From assembly GCA_013362195.1 (NCBI GenBank), contig JABFWM010000468.1, positions 1-7,425 of the forward strand: 7,425 bases of DNA, read 5' to 3'. The number at the start of each line of letters is the position of its first letter. Position 1 is the stretch's first letter. This DNA is from Acidobacteriota bacterium (GTDB lineage: Bacteria; Acidobacteriota; Vicinamibacteria; Vicinamibacterales; 2-12-FULL-66-21). The notes under the pieces are model-generated. The model was not told the DNA's origin, did no database searches, and saw only the letters and a list, made by a program, of their open reading frames with translations. Below, in pieces: positions 1-5,414 of the stretch. The position numbers and the translations under genes were made by a program.

Positions 1-240
1 GATCGTGGGGCGGCCGGTCGCGCCACTCGGGTTTCGGGCCGCGCGGGCGATCGTGGGGCGGCCGCTCGCGCGACTCGGGTTTCGGACCCCGCGGGCGATC
101 GTGGGGCGCGCGGTCGCGCCACTCGGGTTTCGGACCACGTGGCCGATCGTGAGGCGGGCGGTCGCGCCACTCGGGTTTCGGACCGCGCGGGCGATCGTGG
201 GGCGGCCGGTCGCGCCACTCGGGTTTCGGGCCAGGTGCGC
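1..240. repeat. 48-bp tandem repeat, five copies (coding)
   Basis: The word GATCGTGGGG (GATCGTGAGG in one copy) starts at 1, 49, 97, 145 and 193, an exact 48-bp period, and a decayed sixth copy begins at 241 with GATCCTCACG. The copies are similar over their whole length, including CACTCGGGTTTCGG (GACTCGGGTTTCGG in the second copy). Because 48 is 16 codons, copy-number change keeps the minus-strand reading frame. The array continues to the window edge, so the true copy number is unknown. Confidence 0.95.
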
Positions 241-541
241 GATCCTCACGCGGCCGATCACGGAACTGCGGACGGCCCTGGGGCCTGCTGTTCGGCGGGC
301 CGCCCCCCGGGCGATCGGTACTCCCTTCGGGCCTACGCGGCCGTCGATCGCGCACCAGCGCCTCGCGCGCCTCGTGATCCGACGTCCACAACCGGCCGCG
401 CGCGAACCACATCATCACGGCGTCGGCATGCTTCGACTGGAGCTGCTTCAGCGTGGGCAGCAGTTCGTCGCGCGTGGCAGATCGAAACGCCGTTGGTTGG
501 TTGCCGACGATGATCGTCCAGTAGGTGTGGCGGGGCGGCAT
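1..541 (-). CDS. Hypothetical protein with 16-residue tandem repeats (C-terminus cut by window edge)
   Basis: This minus-strand frame has an in-frame TGA six codons upstream of the ATG at 541-539 and then stays open for 180 codons to the window edge, so the protein is incomplete. Residues 1 to about 62 look like a small folded domain: MPPRHTYWTIIVGNQPTAFR, then a helix with DELLPTLKQLQSKH, then MMWFARGRLW. Residues about 63-104 are a basic, Pro/Gly-rich linker. From about residue 105 the chain is built from a 16-residue unit of the type PKPEWRDRPPHDRPRG, rich in Arg, Pro, Asp and His, probably disordered and possibly nucleic-acid binding. I recall similar N-termini followed by Arg/Pro tails in acidobacterial hypothetical proteins, but know no function. 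The start has no clear Shine-Dalgarno. It lies 56 bp downstream of the response-regulator gene on the same strand and could be co-transcribed. Plus-strand frames here are shadows of the repeat. Confidence 0.75.
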   Translation of the reverse strand, partial: MPPRHTYWTIIVGNQPTAFRSATRDELLPTLKQLQSKHADAVMMWFARGRLWTSDHEAREALVRDRRPRRPEGSTDRPGGGPPNSRPQGRPQFRDRPREDRAPGPKPEWRDRPPHDRPRGPKPEWRDRPPHDRPRGPKPEWRDRAPHDRPRGPKPESRERPPHDRPRGPKPEWRDRPPHD

Positions 542-545
542 TCTC

Positions 546-577
546 GGTTCACGGGTTCAACGGGTTCGCGTTCAAGG
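546..577. repeat. Short GGTTC-type intergenic repeat
   Basis: The spacer between the response-regulator stop and the hypothetical start holds GGTTC at 546-550, 554-558 and 563-567, followed by CGTTCA at 569-574. On the minus strand it reads as GAAC units separated by 3-5 bases. It is the only recognisable content of the 56-bp gap. No hairpin plus T-run terminator is evident. Confidence 0.5.
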
Positions 578-597
578 TGCTGGTCCCGGCTCGCGGG

Positions 598-2013
598 CTA
601 CGGTTCGACGGTTCGCAGGTGCGGCGGCTGATCGCGTTCGAGGCGTTTCAGCTTCTCTATGAGTGTCGTGCGTTTGAGGTTCAGCAGCCGTGCCGCCTGC
701 ACCTTGTTGCCCTGCGTGCGCTCGAGCGAGCGTTTGATCAACGTCAACTCGAGCCCCTCCATGTAGCGTTCGAGATCGAGTCCTTCATCGGGAAACCACG
801 GCTCGCTCGGCGTGTCGGCGGCCGGCACGGACTGGATCTCCGGGCCGAGATCGGCCACGTCGATCTGCGGACGGCCGTGGCTGAACGCGAGCGCGCGTTC
901 GACGACGTTTTCGAGTTGGCGGACGTTGCCTGGCCACGAGTACGCCATCAGCTGACGCATCGCCTCCTGCGACATCGTCACGCTGCGCGGCGGCGTCTGC
1001 TCGGCGCCGAGCTTCTGCAGAAAATGCTGCACGAGCAGCGGGATGTCTTCGCGGCGTTCGCGCAGCGGCGGCAGCGCGACGGGAATGACGTTGAGCCGGT
1101 AGTAGAGGTCCTCGCGAAACGTGCCTTCCCCCACCATCTTCTTGAGGTCCGAGTGCGTCGCGGCGATGATGCGCACGTCGATCTTGATCGTGTGCGAATC
1201 GCCGACGCGCTCGAACTCGCGCTCCTGCAAAACGCGCAGCAGCTTCGCCTGCAGCGCCGGGCTCATCGTTCCGACTTCGTCGAGGAAGAGCGTCCCCTTG
1301 TGCGCCTGCTCGAGGCGGCCCTGCCGTGTGCCGACCGCGCCGGTGAAGGCGCCGCGTGCGTGGCCGAAGAGCTCCGCTTCGAGCAGCGTCTCCGGGATCG
1401 CACTGCAGTTGATCGCGACGAACCGGTTGTGGCGGCGCGGGCTGTTGTGGTGGATGGCGCGCGCCGCGAGCTCCTTGCCGGTGCCGGTCTCTCCTGTGAT
1501 CAGCACCGTGCTCGAGGTCGCGGCAACGGTCTCGAGCAGCTGACACAGATCGCGCATGGCGCGGCTGCGGCCGATCAGCCCGTCGATGCGATAGCGCTCC
1601 TCGAGCTGCGATCGCAGATACGCGTTCTCCGAACGGAGGCGCCGCTGCTCGACCGCCGAGTGGAGCACGTGCAGCAGCGCGTCGAACTGAAAGGGCTTGG
1701 TGATGAAATCCGCCGCGCCCTGCTTGATCGCATTCACCGCGTCCTTCACGGTGCCGAAGCCCGTGATGATGATGGCGATGATCTCGGGATAGCGGTCGAT
1801 TGCGGCGTCGAGCACGGCACGGCCGTCGAGGCCCGGCAGCCGCAGGTCGGTGACGATGATGTCGAAGGCGAATTCGGCAAGGCGCGCGAGCGCCTCTTCG
1901 CCGCTCGAGGCCTGCTCGACAATGAACCCGTGATCGGCAAGGCGCTCCCCGATCGCCTCGCGCAGCGCCGCCTCGTCGTCCACGAGCAGGAGATGTTTCG
2001 TTGTATCAGCCAT
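598..2013 (-). CDS. NtrC-family sigma-54-dependent response regulator
   Basis: A complete 471-aa cytoplasmic activator that remodels sigma-54 RNA polymerase using ATP when phosphorylated. The receiver domain spans residues 7-120, with acidic pocket D12/D13, phosphoacceptor D56 (VTDLRLPG), switch T84 and K106. The AAA+ domain is about 145-375: Walker A GETGTGKE at 174-181, GAFTGA sigma-54 contact loop at 221-226, Walker B TLFLDE ending at E246, arginine-finger region FREDLYYRLN, and WPGNVRQL at 360-367. A Fis-type helix-turn-helix ends the protein (about 420-460, KVQAARLLNLKRTTLIEKLK). Every catalytic motif is intact and the length is normal. The ATG follows an in-frame TAA directly, which fixes the start; there is no Shine-Dalgarno, and a putative promoter lies so close that the leader would be very short. 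No kinase gene is adjacent on this strand; the hybrid kinase at 3894-5414 and the DHp-like protein at 2428-2655 are candidate partners. Confidence 0.96.
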   Translation of the reverse strand: MADTTKHLLLVDDEAALREAIGERLADHGFIVEQASSGEEALARLAEFAFDIIVTDLRLPGLDGRAVLDAAIDRYPEIIAIIITGFGTVKDAVNAIKQGAADFITKPFQFDALLHVLHSAVEQRRLRSENAYLRSQLEERYRIDGLIGRSRAMRDLCQLLETVAATSSTVLITGETGTGKELAARAIHHNSPRRHNRFVAINCSAIPETLLEAELFGHARGAFTGAVGTRQGRLEQAHKGTLFLDEVGTMSPALQAKLLRVLQEREFERVGDSHTIKIDVRIIAATHSDLKKMVGEGTFREDLYYRLNVIPVALPPLRERREDIPLLVQHFLQKLGAEQTPPRSVTMSQEAMRQLMAYSWPGNVRQLENVVERALAFSHGRPQIDVADLGPEIQSVPAADTPSEPWFPDEGLDLERYMEGLELTLIKRSLERTQGNKVQAARLLNLKRTTLIEKLKRLERDQPPHLRTVEP

Positions 2014-2021
2014 TTACGCGC

Positions 2022-2038
2022 GCGCCGGTATTTTGACA
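2022..2038 (-). promoter_or_regulatory. TGTCAAAA-type motif, copy 1 (candidate operator)
   Basis: The minus strand reads TGTCAAAATACCGGCGC. It matches the copy at 2663-2679 at 15 of 17 positions and the copy at 2694-2710 at 13 of 17. It covers the putative -10 of the response-regulator promoter, so a protein bound here would be placed to repress that gene. Identity of the binding protein is inference. Confidence 0.4.
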
Positions 2039-2058
2039 CCCGCCTGATCCAGCGTCAA
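2030..2058 (-). promoter_or_regulatory. Putative sigma-70 promoter of the response regulator
   Basis: On the minus strand TTGACG (2058-2053, 5/6 to TTGACA) is followed after exactly 17 bp by CAAAAT (2035-2030, 4/6 to TATAAT). The predicted transcription start is about 10 nt before the ATG, which fits the lack of a Shine-Dalgarno. The -10 lies inside a TGTCAAAA-type motif shared with the sigma-factor upstream region. Confidence 0.35.
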
Positions 2059-2233
2059 CGTATTCGTGCGCCAGGAACCCTACAGACCCGCCGAGCCTCC
2101 TCCGATAACACTGCACGAAAACGTTGTGGCACAGGCTGGCGAGTGAGCGCGTAGGGTGAGCCCGGCGGGGCGACGGAGCGCGTGCGCCATGGGGAGCGGG
2201 ACTCGGCGCGGCGACGCCGCGGAAAGCACACGA

Positions 2234-2431
2234 ATGATTGAGCGCAAGACGATTTCCATCATGAAGGCCTGCGAGCTGGTGGGTGTGAGTCGGCGCACCA
2301 TCTACAACTGGATCGCGAGCGGCAAAGTCGAGTACGTGCGGACGGCCGGCGGCTCGGTCCGCATCTTCGTCGACACGCTGTGGCGGGAGCCGGAGCGCGC
2401 GGCGGCGCTCACCCCCAAGGAAGCGTCATGA
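2234..2431 (+). CDS. Small MerR/excisionase-type helix-turn-helix protein
   Basis: A 65-aa DNA-binding protein. Residues 5-30 form a helix-turn-helix (TISIMKACELVGVSRRTIYN, then WIASG), followed by a beta-hairpin wing (KVEYVRTAGGSVRIFVDTLW, residues 31-50), the layout of the excisionase/MerR-like HTH_17 group. There is no effector or integrase domain, so it acts alone or as a dimer or partner. I chose the ATG at 2234 because GGAAAG (2221-2226) lies 7 nt upstream and because the domain begins at once; the alternative GTG at 2156 adds 26 low-complexity residues. Its stop overlaps the next start as ATGA, so the two genes should be translationally coupled. Phage or element origin is possible for this fold, but no integrase or att site is seen nearby, and a regulatory role beside the two-component genes is more likely. 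Confidence 0.85.
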   Translation: MIERKTISIMKACELVGVSRRTIYNWIASGKVEYVRTAGGSVRIFVDTLWREPERAAALTPKEAS

Positions 2432-2655
2432 TGCCGGCCGCCGACGACCGTTCCCGCGCGTCCGCGAATCCGCCGGCCGACCTCGGGCTGCTGTTTCATC
2501 GCTTGAACAACCAGCTCGGGATCATCCTGGCGAACGCCGAACTGCTCGAGGCGAAGGCGGGGGACGAAATGAGCCGCGCCCGCGCGGCGCAGGTGGTGTC
2601 CAGCGTCCTCGACGCGATGACCACCGCCCGCGAGATTCGCCTGCACGCCCGCTAG
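2428..2655 (+). CDS. Small protein resembling a stand-alone histidine-kinase DHp helix pair
   Basis: A 75-aa protein starting at the ATG within the ATGA overlap with the HTH gene (or at the next codon, also ATG); AAGGAAG at 2418-2424 is a good ribosome-binding site. Residues 1-18 look disordered. Residues 19-72 are two probable helices. The first contains FHRLNNQLGIILANAELLE, which parallels the H-box of kinases such as the one at 3894-5414 (HELNNPLATIL). The second (RARAAQVVSSVLDAMTTARE) falls where the second DHp helix should be. H24 would be the phosphoacceptor; the usual acidic residue after it is R25 and the usual Pro is Q29. No ATPase domain follows, as the gene ends 3 codons later. It could be a phosphotransfer or dimerisation partner, or a kinase inhibitor. 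The similarity is short, so the assignment is tentative; that the gene is real is more certain. Confidence 0.7.
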   Translation: MMPAADDRSRASANPPADLGLLFHRLNNQLGIILANAELLEAKAGDEMSRARAAQVVSSVLDAMTTAREIRLHAR

Positions 2656-2662
2656 TTTCTCC

Positions 2663-2710
2663 TGTCAAAATTCCGGCACAGACGGCCCGTCACTGTCAAA
2701 ACCATGGCGC
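2663..2710 (+). promoter_or_regulatory. Paired TGTCAAAA direct repeat, candidate activator-binding site
   Basis: CTGTCAAAA occurs at 2662-2670 and again at 2693-2701, exactly 31 bp apart, or about three helical turns on the same DNA face. Extended over 17 bp, the copies at 2663-2679 and 2694-2710 resemble the motif at the response-regulator start. An imperfect dyad, GACGG-C-CCGTC (2681-2691), lies between them. The pair sits about 130-180 bp upstream of the sigma-54 promoter, a normal distance for an enhancer of an NtrC-type activator. The rest of the 2656-2909 gap shows no gene. Confidence 0.45.
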
Positions 2711-2842
2711 GCGGTGGGTGGCCCCTGCCCCGAATTTCACGAGCCTGCACGTCGCAACACGCAATCAACTATCTGCGCATCAACCACTTAAGTGCCAAAG
2801 CCCGCAGCACCGTGCAGTTTCGCTTTTGATTCTCTTTGATCG

Positions 2843-2858
2843 TGGTACCGCCGTTGCG
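2843..2858 (+). promoter_or_regulatory. Sigma-54 (-24/-12) promoter of the sigma-factor gene
   Basis: TGGTACC, four bases GCCG, then TTGCG match the consensus TGGCACG-N4-TTGCW, with the invariant GG (2844-2845) and GC (2856-2857) at the required spacing. An AT-rich tract (TTTTGATTCTCTTTGAT) lies just upstream, as is common at such promoters. Transcription would begin near 2869, leaving a leader of about 40 nt that includes the ribosome-binding site at 2896-2901. Confidence 0.6.
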
Positions 2859-2909
2859 CTTCGGCACCACCGCCGCCCAGGGTGGGCGTGCCACCAAGGA
2901 GACTCAGGC

Positions 2910-3830
2910 ATGCAGCGTCAGCCCCTCGTCGCCCGTCAACGTGAACGAATCGCCGCCGGTCTGCCGTTCGTCGAATCGCTCGCACGGCGGGTGGCCTCCT
3001 CGATGCCGCACTCGATCGAGCTCGGCGATCTCGTCCAGGACGGGATGCTCGGCCTCATCGATGCCGCGTATCGCTACGATGAAGCCCGCGGGATCAAGTT
3101 CGAGACGTTCGCGGAGCGGCGCGTGCGCGGCGCGATGATCGACGCCCTCCGTCGCGACGCCTGGCCTCGCGGCGTGCGTCGGCAGCGGCGCGAGCTCGAA
3201 GCGGCGCGCGAGGAGCTGCGGCGCGAGCTTGGCGCCGAGCCGTCGCTGGCAGATCTCGCGGCGCGGGTGGGATCCGACGAAGCGCGCCTGGGACGGACGA
3301 TCGTCCGCATCAACACGATCGAATCCACCTCGCCGCTGTCCGCGGGCGAAAACCTGGATGGCGCGACATTGCCGGCCGCGCTCGTTCCGTCCGAACCGGT
3401 CTCGCCCGACAAGGCGTACGAAGAATGCGAGGTCCGCGATCGCATCCGCGCGGCGATCCGGTCGCTTCCGCCGCGCGAGCGGAAGGTGATCGGTCTCTAC
3501 TACTACCGCGAAGCGACGATGAAGCAGATTGGGGCGGAGATTGGCGTGAACGAATCGCGGGTGTCGCAGCTGCATGCGCGGGCGATTCAGCGCCTGCGCA
3601 AGACGCTTGGCGCCGACTGCTCGGCCGAAGAGGCGGCGCGGGCGCTGCGGCCCGCGGTGCTCGCGTTCCATCACCCCCCGACAACGCGGCCGGCTGTCGA
3701 AGCCGGGAAGGACGCCGTGCGGACGGATGTTCCGGCGGTCGTCCTTCCTTACAAGCCGGCGGCCGCGAAGGCGCCGGCGCGGCCGCGTTTGACGCGCCCG
3801 ACCGCGCAACGTGCTGCCGCTGCGCGGTAG
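2910..3830 (+). CDS. FliA/WhiG-family alternative sigma factor with C-terminal extension
   Basis: A 306-aa sigma-70-family subunit that would direct RNA polymerase to a special promoter class. Region 2 is residues about 10-85, with DLVQDGMLGLIDAAYRYD and FETFAERRVRGAMIDALRRD, typical of the FliA group. Region 3 is about 95-145 (EPSLADLAARVG), and region 4 is about 176-233, with LPPRERKVIGLYYY and the DNA-binding helix-turn-helix ATMKQIGAEIGVNESRVSQL. Usual family members end near there (about 240-260 aa); this one adds some 70 Ala/Pro/Arg-rich residues of unknown purpose. The ATG at 2910 is chosen because AAGGAG (2896-2901) lies 8 nt upstream and the sigma domain begins at once; an upstream extension to 2718 would have no domain. 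No flagellar or anti-sigma gene is in the window, so a motility role cannot be assumed. A sigma-54 promoter precedes it. Confidence 0.93.
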   Translation: MQRQPLVARQRERIAAGLPFVESLARRVASSMPHSIELGDLVQDGMLGLIDAAYRYDEARGIKFETFAERRVRGAMIDALRRDAWPRGVRRQRRELEAAREELRRELGAEPSLADLAARVGSDEARLGRTIVRINTIESTSPLSAGENLDGATLPAALVPSEPVSPDKAYEECEVRDRIRAAIRSLPPRERKVIGLYYYREATMKQIGAEIGVNESRVSQLHARAIQRLRKTLGADCSAEEAARALRPAVLAFHHPPTTRPAVEAGKDAVRTDVPAVVLPYKPAAAKAPARPRLTRPTAQRAAAAR

Positions 3831-3867
3831 GGCGCAGTCGTGCGCCGGGTCTGAAGACCCGGCCTAC
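3827..3867. repeat. GTAG-flanked inverted hairpin pair (REP/REPIN-like element)
   Basis: Two perfect hairpins adjoin: GGCGCA-GTCG-TGCGCC (3831-3846) and GCCGGGTC-TGAA-GACCCGGC (3844-3863), sharing three bases. GTAG lies directly before the first (3827-3830) and CTAC directly after the second (3864-3867), so each hairpin has GTAG at its 5' base on one strand. This is the layout of REP sequences bound by RAYT transposases. The TAG of the first GTAG is the stop codon of the sigma-factor gene. It lies between convergent genes and may also end transcription, although no T-run follows on either side. I recall similar hairpins with TACA flanks as dispersed repeats in Acidobacteriota, which I cannot check here. 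Confidence 0.6.
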
Positions 3868-3876
3868 AAGTAACCC

Positions 3877-3890
3877 TGAGCCGTGAGCCG
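3877..3890. repeat. Two-copy 7-bp tandem repeat TGAGCCG
   Basis: TGAGCCG occurs at 3877-3883 and again at 3884-3890 in the spacer just beyond the hybrid-kinase stop. It is short and may be the remnant of a simple-sequence intergenic repeat. Confidence 0.4.
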
Positions 3891-3893
3891 TCT

Positions 3894-5414
3894 TCACGTC
3901 AGCATGTCGCGCGCGGTGCGGAGCAGGTCTTTCAGGCGGAACGGCTTGGCGAGCCAGCGGCAGCCGGTATCGAGCAGGAACCGCTCCGCATCGGTGCCGG
4001 CCACGTCGCCGGTGACGAAGAGCATGCGGTGCGCCATCGCGGGCGCGTCGCGCTCGAGCAGGCGATAGAACGCCATCCCGTCGACGCGCGGCATCTTGAG
4101 ATCGCAGATGATCAGATCGTAGGCGCGTCCCTTCACGCACGCGATCGCTTCCTCGCCGTCGCCCGCCCGATCGACGACGAACCCGGCGTCGGTGAGCGAC
4201 TCCGCGACGGCGGCGCCCAGCGCGGCTTCGTCCTCGACGACCAGCACGATCGATCCGGCGGCTGCGTCCAGCGTCCGATCGGGCGCGCGGGGCAGCGCCG
4301 GCTTCACCGGGCTGTCGCCGACCGGCAGCGCGACGGAAAACGCCGCGCCGCGATCCGGCTCCGACTTGACCGTGATCCGTCCGCCGTGCTCCTGCACGAT
4401 CGCGTAGGCGACGGTCAGGCCGAGCCCGGTGCCCTTCCCGACTTCTTTCGTCGTGAAAAACGGATCGAAGATGCGGGGCTGCACGTCCTCCGGCACGCCC
4501 GGTCCATCGTCGTGGACCTCGAGCACGACGGCGTCGGCATCGAGGTCGTGCCAGGTGCGCAGGATGAGCGTGCCGCGTCCGTGCGCGGCGAGCATGGCCT
4601 GTTCCGCGTTGATGATCAGGTTGAGCAGCACCTGCTGCACCTGGTGCGGATCCGCGAACACGAGCGGCAGCCCTGACGACAGCGCTTCGATGATGTTGAT
4701 GTTGCTGAGGCGCTGCTCGTAAGAGCGCAGCGCCAGCGTTTCGCGAACGACCTGATTGAGATCCACCATCGCCCGCGTCGTGTGGCGCTTGCGCGCGAAC
4801 GTGAGCAGGTTGCGCACGATCTTCGCGGCCCGCTCGGACTCGCTGAGGATGGTCTCCAGGCCGCGCCTGGTCTGATCGTCGAGGCTGCTGCGCTGCGAGA
4901 GCCGTTCCGCCCACGTGAGGATCGTCGCGAGGGGATTGTTCAGTTCGTGCGCGACGCCCGAAATGGTCTGACCCAGCGCGGCGAGCTTCTCGGCCTGCAG
5001 CAGCTGGTGATAGAGGTCGCGCGCCTGATCTTCGAGGCGCTTCCGTTCGCTGACGTCGCGCATCAGCGCCTCGACGCGCAGACCGCCGGCCGCCTCCGTC
5101 TCGGCGTGGGCGGTCACTTCGATCCAGACGGCGACGCGATCCGCGCGCCGCAGGCGCATCAGGTAGTCGGTGACCGCGCCGTCGCGCCCGAGCCGCTGAA
5201 GGAATCCGTCTCGTGCCTGAAGATCGACGAAGCGTTCGGGCGCGAACGGACGAATCTCGTCCTGGGGCGTGTCGGCCGCATAGCCGAACATCAGTTTCAG
5301 GTACGGATTGGCAGAGAGCGTCGCGGTCGACGGGCCGTCGACCGTACCGATGTAGACCCCTTCGTGGACCGCTTCGAACAACCGCGCGAAAGCGTCGGCG
5401 GTTGTCGTGCTCAT
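3894..5414 (-). CDS. PAS-containing hybrid sensor histidine kinase with C-terminal receiver
   Basis: A 506-aa soluble kinase; no membrane segment or signal peptide is seen, so it should sense an internal signal. Residues 6-125 form a PAS domain (EGVYIGT near the start, RDVSERKRLED at the end), then a short coiled linker. HisKA spans about 140-210 with phosphoacceptor H156 in VAHELNNPL. HATPase_c is about 215-365, with the N box NLIINAEQA (265-273), G1 DDGPGV (302-307), the F box DPFFTTKE, and G2 GKGTGLGL (326-333). A receiver domain spans 388-504, with E394/D395, phosphoacceptor D438 (CDLKMP), T468 and K490. All catalytic residues are intact. GAGGA at 5421-5417 serves the ATG at 5414, which overlaps the upstream lipoprotein stop as ATGA, so the pair is an operon. 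The fused receiver could pass phosphate on or damp the kinase. Its output may be the NtrC-type regulator at 598-2013, but that is inference. Confidence 0.95.
   Translation of the reverse strand: MSTTTADAFARLFEAVHEGVYIGTVDGPSTATLSANPYLKLMFGYAADTPQDEIRPFAPERFVDLQARDGFLQRLGRDGAVTDYLMRLRRADRVAVWIEVTAHAETEAAGGLRVEALMRDVSERKRLEDQARDLYHQLLQAEKLAALGQTISGVAHELNNPLATILTWAERLSQRSSLDDQTRRGLETILSESERAAKIVRNLLTFARKRHTTRAMVDLNQVVRETLALRSYEQRLSNINIIEALSSGLPLVFADPHQVQQVLLNLIINAEQAMLAAHGRGTLILRTWHDLDADAVVLEVHDDGPGVPEDVQPRIFDPFFTTKEVGKGTGLGLTVAYAIVQEHGGRITVKSEPDRGAAFSVALPVGDSPVKPALPRAPDRTLDAAAGSIVLVVEDEAALGAAVAESLTDAGFVVDRAGDGEEAIACVKGRAYDLIICDLKMPRVDGMAFYRLLERDAPAMAHRMLFVTGDVAGTDAERFLLDTGCRWLAKPFRLKDLLRTARDMLT

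Noticed and set aside
1..240. CRISPR array
   Set aside because: The 48-bp units are contiguous with no unique spacers and lie within a coding frame.
5..631. 208-codon plus-strand frame over the 48-bp repeats
   Set aside because: The minus strand gives a sensible N-terminal domain and start. The plus frame is the complement of the repeat array and runs into the response-regulator gene.
2127..2141. TGGCACAGGCTGGCG as a sigma-54 promoter for the HTH gene
   Set aside because: The GG and GC elements are one base too close (11 rather than 12 between first bases), and the -12 box is TGGCG rather than TTGC.
577..2154. 525-codon open frame on the plus strand opposite the response regulator
   Set aside because: The minus strand has every motif of an NtrC activator. 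The plus frame is Arg/Leu-rich with no domain, as expected of antisense frames in high-GC DNA.
2662..2701. TTGACA on the minus strand (twice) as -35 boxes
   Set aside because: No -10-like hexamer lies 16-18 bp downstream of either, and no gene follows on that strand.
2718..2909. Upstream extension of the sigma-factor start
   Set aside because: The extra 64 residues have no sigma domain, the region carries the sigma-54 promoter, and AAGGAG lies 8 nt before ATG 2910.
3831..3863. Classical rho-independent terminator
   Set aside because: The hairpins are strong but no T-run follows on either strand. A REP-like element is the better reading, although it may still slow polymerase.
3310..4914. 534-codon minus-strand frame crossing the sigma-factor and kinase genes
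   Set aside because: It overlaps two well-supported genes in another frame and encodes low-complexity Ala/Arg sequence.
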